Positions 4,617 to 5,533 of a stretch of 5,533 nt of DNA are shown here, one piece after another. The stretch spans positions 20,910 through 26,442 of the forward strand of contig DALH01000005.1 of assembly GCA_002499405.1 (NCBI GenBank), given 5' to 3'. The stretch comes from Candidatus Micrarchaeota archaeon UBA95 (lineage in GTDB: Archaea; Micrarchaeota; Micrarchaeia; Norongarragalinales; Norongarragalinaceae). A program made the position numbers and the translations under genes. Within the stretch, counting starts at the first letter, position 1; each line of letters begins with the position of its first letter. A model generated the notes under the pieces. It saw only the letters and a list, made by a program, of their open reading frames with translations. It was not told the DNA's origin and did no database searches.

Positions 4617-5533
4617 ATCTTTTCGGGGCACTCTATTCCCAGCAGGTTCAACCCGTTTTCCAGAACCGTGCGCGTTGCCTTGACGAGAGTCAAGCGTTTT
4701 TGCTTGTGCGGCTCGTCGTTGAGCACGGAGTGCTTGGAGTAAAACGAGGTGAATGCGTTTGCCAGGTCCAGGAGGTAGTCGCACAACTCGTGGGGGCGCA
4801 TTGAATCCGAGGCGTGTTGCACGGTGCGCGAAAACAACGCGATTTTCGCGGCCAACGCGCATTCCTCTTCGTTGAATTCTCCTTGAACGGTTCCAAAGGA
4901 ACCGCCCTTTTCAAGGATGCTTGAACAGCGGACCGCGGCGTATTGCAGGAAGGCGCCGGTGTAGCCCTCGAACCGCGTGGCTTCCTCGGGGTTGAACGTG
5001 ATGTTTTTTTCGGGGGACACGCGGAGGACGGCGAACTTGGTTGCGCCCACGCCCACGATTTTAGCTACCTCTTTTTTCTGGTCCTGGTTGAGCCGCTCGT
5101 TGTCTTTCACGCGTTCCCCGGCGGAAGCAATTGCCGCGTCAAGGGTTTCCTTCAAGCCGAGGACCCGCCCCTCGCGCGTGGACAGTTTGCCTTCAGGTAG
5201 GAAAATCAGGCCGAAGCCGAGGTGTTTGAGTTCGTCGGCGTAGGGGCGACCCATCAGTTCAAGAATTTTGAAGACCTGGCGGAAGTGGTTGTTTTGTTCG
5301 GATGCGGTCACGTACAACGCTTCGTCGAATTCGTGTTCCTTGAACCGGCGGTCGGCCAGCGCCAAGTCGCGCGTGGAGTAAAGCGTTGTCCCGTTGGAAC
5401 GCAACAGGACGAGGTTGGGCAACCCGTGTTTTTCCAGGGCAACCACCACTTCGCCGCCCTCGTCCGTGAAGGCAACGTTTTTTCGGAGCGCTTCTTCAAC
5501 GCATTTCTTGGCGGCGGGGATGAGGTCCGAGTC
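4613..5533 (-). CDS. argS: Arginyl-tRNA synthetase, C-terminal 306 residues (5' end outside window)
   Basis: Class I aminoacyl-tRNA synthetase that charges tRNA-Arg with arginine in the cytoplasm using ATP. The frame is open to the right edge and continues beyond it; the GTG at 5449 is an internal Val codon, not the start. Counting from the edge, SNGTTLYSTRDLALADRRF (46-64) is the ArgRS 'sDG-tlYatrDiA' segment, LYVTASEQNNHFRQVF (73-88) the 'yVvg-eQ-hf-qlf' segment, and GKLSTREG (115-122) the KMSKS-type loop. In that loop the fourth position is Thr, as in many ArgRSs. EATRFEGYTGAFLQYAAVR (184-202) opens the DALR anticodon-binding domain, and LENGLNLLGIECPEKM is the usual C-terminal end. ArgRS is normally about 550-630 residues, so roughly half, including the HIGH motif, is missing. 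It is the upstream gene of a pair with the 105-residue protein. Confidence 0.96.
   Translation of the reverse strand, partial: DSDLIPAAKKCVEEALRKNVAFTDEGGEVVVALEKHGLPNLVLLRSNGTTLYSTRDLALADRRFKEHEFDEALYVTASEQNNHFRQVFKILELMGRPYADELKHLGFGLIFLPEGKLSTREGRVLGLKETLDAAIASAGERVKDNERLNQDQKKEVAKIVGVGATKFAVLRVSPEKNITFNPEEATRFEGYTGAFLQYAAVRCSSILEKGGSFGTVQGEFNEEECALAAKIALFSRTVQHASDSMRPHELCDYLLDLANAFTSFYSKHSVLNDEPHKQKRLTLVKATRTVLENGLNLLGIECPEKM

Noticed and set aside
5447..5449. GTG at 5449 as the start of argS
   Set aside because: The frame stays open to the right edge and the extra 28 residues continue a normal ArgRS. The catalytic N-terminal half must lie outside.
1..5533. CRISPR arrays, insertion sequences, attachment sites
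   Set aside because: No direct-repeat arrays, transposase genes or terminal inverted repeats were seen. Having two tRNA genes in the window is not by itself evidence of integration.

Overview
The window looks archaeal. Supporting signs are an archaeal/eukaryotic-type ribosomal protein L10e (uL16), TTTTATA/TTTAAA box A elements about 25-30 nt before genes, GGTGA-type Shine-Dalgarno sites in front of GTG or ATG starts, a putatively leaderless mRNA, and a complete tRNA gene with no encoded CCA. Base composition is moderately GC-rich with AT-rich intergenic regions. The short intergenic gaps and small genes would suit a DPANN-type or small euryarchaeal genome, but the lineage cannot be fixed from this window.

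Layout, left to right. Bases 1-2958 are a minus-strand block, transcribed right to left. It holds tRNA-Val(UAC) at 2887-2958, a secreted clan CD (C25/gingipain-like) cysteine peptidase homologue at 900-2792, a membrane-anchored cysteine-rich protein at 94-903 that overlaps the peptidase by 4 bp, and tRNA-Phe(GAA), cut off by the left edge, at 1-50. Both tRNAs have their own promoters, which share the same 9-mer. An 81-bp divergent spacer (2959-3039) separates this block from two plus-strand genes. These are a small two-helix membrane protein of unknown function (3040-3447) and ribosomal protein L10e with a long Glu/Lys-rich tail (3540-4274). Converging on L10e from the right is a minus-strand pair: the C-terminal half of arginyl-tRNA synthetase (4613 to the right edge) followed 4 bp later by a 105-residue protein of unknown function (4291-4608).

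How the parts fit. Much of the window is translation machinery (two tRNAs, L10e, ArgRS). Embedded in it is a two-gene envelope module: a secreted caspase-fold peptidase and a translationally coupled, single-pass, 24-cysteine surface protein. Cysteine spacing suggests both are stabilised by disulfides outside the cell, and the peptidase's catalytic cysteine appears to be the only one without a nearby partner. This pair is the most interesting part of the window. A tRNA-Val lacking the U8-A14 tertiary pair, the L10e tail and the overlapping starts at L10e are further points worth checking.
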